DNA of 51,878 nt, taken from Elusimicrobiales bacterium. Its GTDB lineage: Bacteria; Elusimicrobiota; Elusimicrobia; Elusimicrobiales; UBA9959. Shown here one piece after another: positions 50,644-51,878 of this stretch (positions are counted from its first letter, which is position 1; each line of letters starts with the position of its first letter). The stretch is taken from assembly GCA_031082205.1 (NCBI GenBank), contig JAVHLJ010000016.1, positions 1 through 51,878 on the forward strand. The letters run 5' to 3'. The translations under genes were made by a program, and so were the position numbers. The notes under the pieces are model-generated. The model was not told where the DNA came from and ran no database searches. It saw nothing but the letters and a program-made list of their open reading frames with translations.

Positions 50644-51878
50644 TTACTGATCGGCCCTGAGCAGGGAGACCGGGCGGGCCGCGAGGGCGCGGCGGCCGGC
50701 CAGCAGGCCCATGACGCCGCAGAGCAGGCCGGCGGAGAGCGTTATCAGCAGCGGCGGCCAGGGCGAGAAGACCAGTTCCGTGTCGAAGACGAAGCGGGCC
50801 AGCACCGCCGAGCCTATGAAGCTCAGGCCCGCGCCGGCGGCGGCGGCCGCCAGGCCCAGCAGCGCGAACTCCAGCGCCGCCATCGCGGCCACGTCGGAGG
50901 GCCGCGCCCCCAGCACCTTCATCAGCGCCATGCCCGCCACGCTGCCCGCGGCCTGGTGGCGCGCTATGGCGAAGAGCACGGCCAGCCCCGCCAGCAGAGT
51001 GGTCCAGGCCATGGCCGAGAGCGCCGTAGAGATCTGGCCGGTTATCTCCAGGCCGCGGCGCACCGTGGCCTCCACGTCTATCACCGACACGTTGGGGAAT
51101 TTCTCGGTCAGCGCGCGCTGCAGCGGGTCGCGCCGCTCGCGCGGCAGGCGGCCGGCCGAGGCCACGAAGGTCTTGGGCGCGTCCTCCAGCACGCCGGGCT
51201 GGAACTGCATGAAGAAGTTCGGCTGGAAGCTGGTCCAGCTGACCGACCGCAGGCCGGCCACGCGCGCGGTTATCTCCACGCCCTGTATGTCGAAGGATAT
51301 CGTATCGCCGGGCTTCACGCCCTCGCGGCCCAGCCGCCAGGCGAAGCGGCGCTCGAGCGAGATCTCCGGCAGGCCTTCGCCGGACCAGGGGCCGAGGAAA
51401 TGCCTGCCCTCGACCACGCGCTCCGAGGGGGCCAGTTCCGCCCTGTAAGACAGGTTGTACACGCGCTGGCGGCCGCGGCCGCGCCAGTCGCCTTCTTCGT
51501 CGTCGTCGCGGCCCAGGCCCCGGCGGGCCGGCCGGGCGCGCATGGAGAAAGGCTCGCCGTTCACCGCCGTTATGCGCCCCCTTATCATCGGCGACATGAA
51601 GTTGGCCGGGGCGCCGGCCTCTTCGAGCAGCCGCCTCAGGCCGGGCTCCTGCTCCTCCTGTATGTCGAACATGAAAAGCCCGGGCAGCGCCCCTGCCTCG
51701 CCCGCGTCCAGCTGGGAGTCGAGCGTGGCGCGCAGCGCGGGGATCAGCGCCACCAGGAAAACGCCCAGCGAGACGGCCAGGAAACCCGCCAGCGCCGCCG
51801 CCCGGCGGCGGACCAGCGAGCGCAGCGCCATGCGGGGGGCGAAAGGCAGGCCGCGCGTCCGCAGGCGCTGCGCTCGCT
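50644..51878 (-). CDS. YbbP-type ABC transporter permease, C-terminal part (cut by window edge)
   Basis: The reading frame stays open past ATG 51831 to the window end (preceding residues LPFAPRM), so about 411 residues are visible and the protein continues outside. This is the second half of a FtsX/YbbP permease. A membrane helix near MALRSLVRRRAAALAGFLAV leads into a periplasmic domain. Signatures there are SPMIRGRITAVNGEPFS, RVVEGRHF and GDTISFDIQGVEITARVAG, plus SWTSFQPNFFMQFQPGVLED. Three C-terminal membrane helices end it (ALLGLAAAAAGAG in one). The match to E. coli YbbP is close in these motifs. Its ATPase partner YbbA, if present, would lie beyond the edge. Confidence 0.85.
   Translation of the reverse strand, partial: RAQRLRTRGLPFAPRMALRSLVRRRAAALAGFLAVSLGVFLVALIPALRATLDSQLDAGEAGALPGLFMFDIQEEQEPGLRRLLEEAGAPANFMSPMIRGRITAVNGEPFSMRARPARRGLGRDDDEEGDWRGRGRQRVYNLSYRAELAPSERVVEGRHFLGPWSGEGLPEISLERRFAWRLGREGVKPGDTISFDIQGVEITARVAGLRSVSWTSFQPNFFMQFQPGVLEDAPKTFVASAGRLPRERRDPLQRALTEKFPNVSVIDVEATVRRGLEITGQISTALSAMAWTTLLAGLAVLFAIARHQAAGSVAGMALMKVLGARPSDVAAMAALEFALLGLAAAAAGAGLSFIGSAVLARFVFDTELVFSPWPPLLITLSAGLLCGVMGLLAGRRALAARPVSLLRADQ

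Overview
The window is one GC-rich chromosomal stretch (about two thirds G+C by eye, not computed). It is gene-dense, with many 4-bp ATGA or GTGA overlaps. It looks like an uncultured Elusimicrobiota or related Gram-negative lineage. The reasons are a PorV/PorQ-type outer-membrane protein behind a giant secreted protein with a type-IX-like C-terminal tail, a full Bat (aerotolerance) operon, and many genes with a -10 box only 7-10 nt before the start codon. The taxonomy is inference. There is no rRNA, CRISPR or phage. One tRNA, the 3' end of a transposase and a short non-coding inverted-repeat element with a degenerate relative are present.

Layout. 1-3.5 kb: transposase tail, a membrane-anchored protein with two ASH-like Ig domains, then a minus-strand unit (stand-alone RAM domain, secreted protein, DUF192 lipoprotein). 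3.6-15 kb: dtd, an M20 peptidase, a MATE exporter, a MITE-like element, an RlmI-like methyltransferase, a REC/HD-GYP regulator, a P2-type cation ATPase, an acyl-CoA synthetase-like enzyme and a CCA-adding-type nucleotidyltransferase. 15-17 kb: secreted protein, folE, tRNA-Gly(CCC), a CBM48-like anchored protein. 17-24 kb: a 1909-residue double-propeller/FN3 protein coupled to PorV. 24-26 kb: SAM decarboxylase, a thermospermine-synthase-like aminopropyltransferase, a DksA-type protein. 26-37.2 kb: RDD protein, then a divergent operon of glutamine amidotransferase, HEAT protein, MoxR, DUF58, and Bat A, B/C, D, E homologues, ending in rpiB. 37.2-45 kb: a catalytic-core-only pyruvate kinase, an outer-membrane barrel candidate, RNase H with a C-terminal viroplasmin domain, MscL with a zinc ribbon, a DMT transporter with a His-rich tail, two secreted proteins and NDK. 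45-51.9 kb: a 1405-residue fusion, ChrA and the C-terminal half of a YbbP-type permease.

The most striking object is the fusion at 45206-49423. An uncharacterised helical domain of about 430 residues is followed by the ATP-grasp and phosphohistidine domains of pyruvate phosphate dikinase. A complete phosphoglycerate kinase then sits exactly where the PEP/pyruvate barrel should be. It has a near-consensus promoter and shares this end of the window with pyruvate kinase, ribose-5-phosphate isomerase and NDK. It may be an undescribed carbon or energy phosphotransfer enzyme.

Other points worth following are the PorV-linked secretion pair, the non-coding TA-flanked element, the frameshift in the BatA-like gene, the widespread near-leaderless starts, and an inverted copy of the tRNA-Gly 3' half just behind the tRNA.
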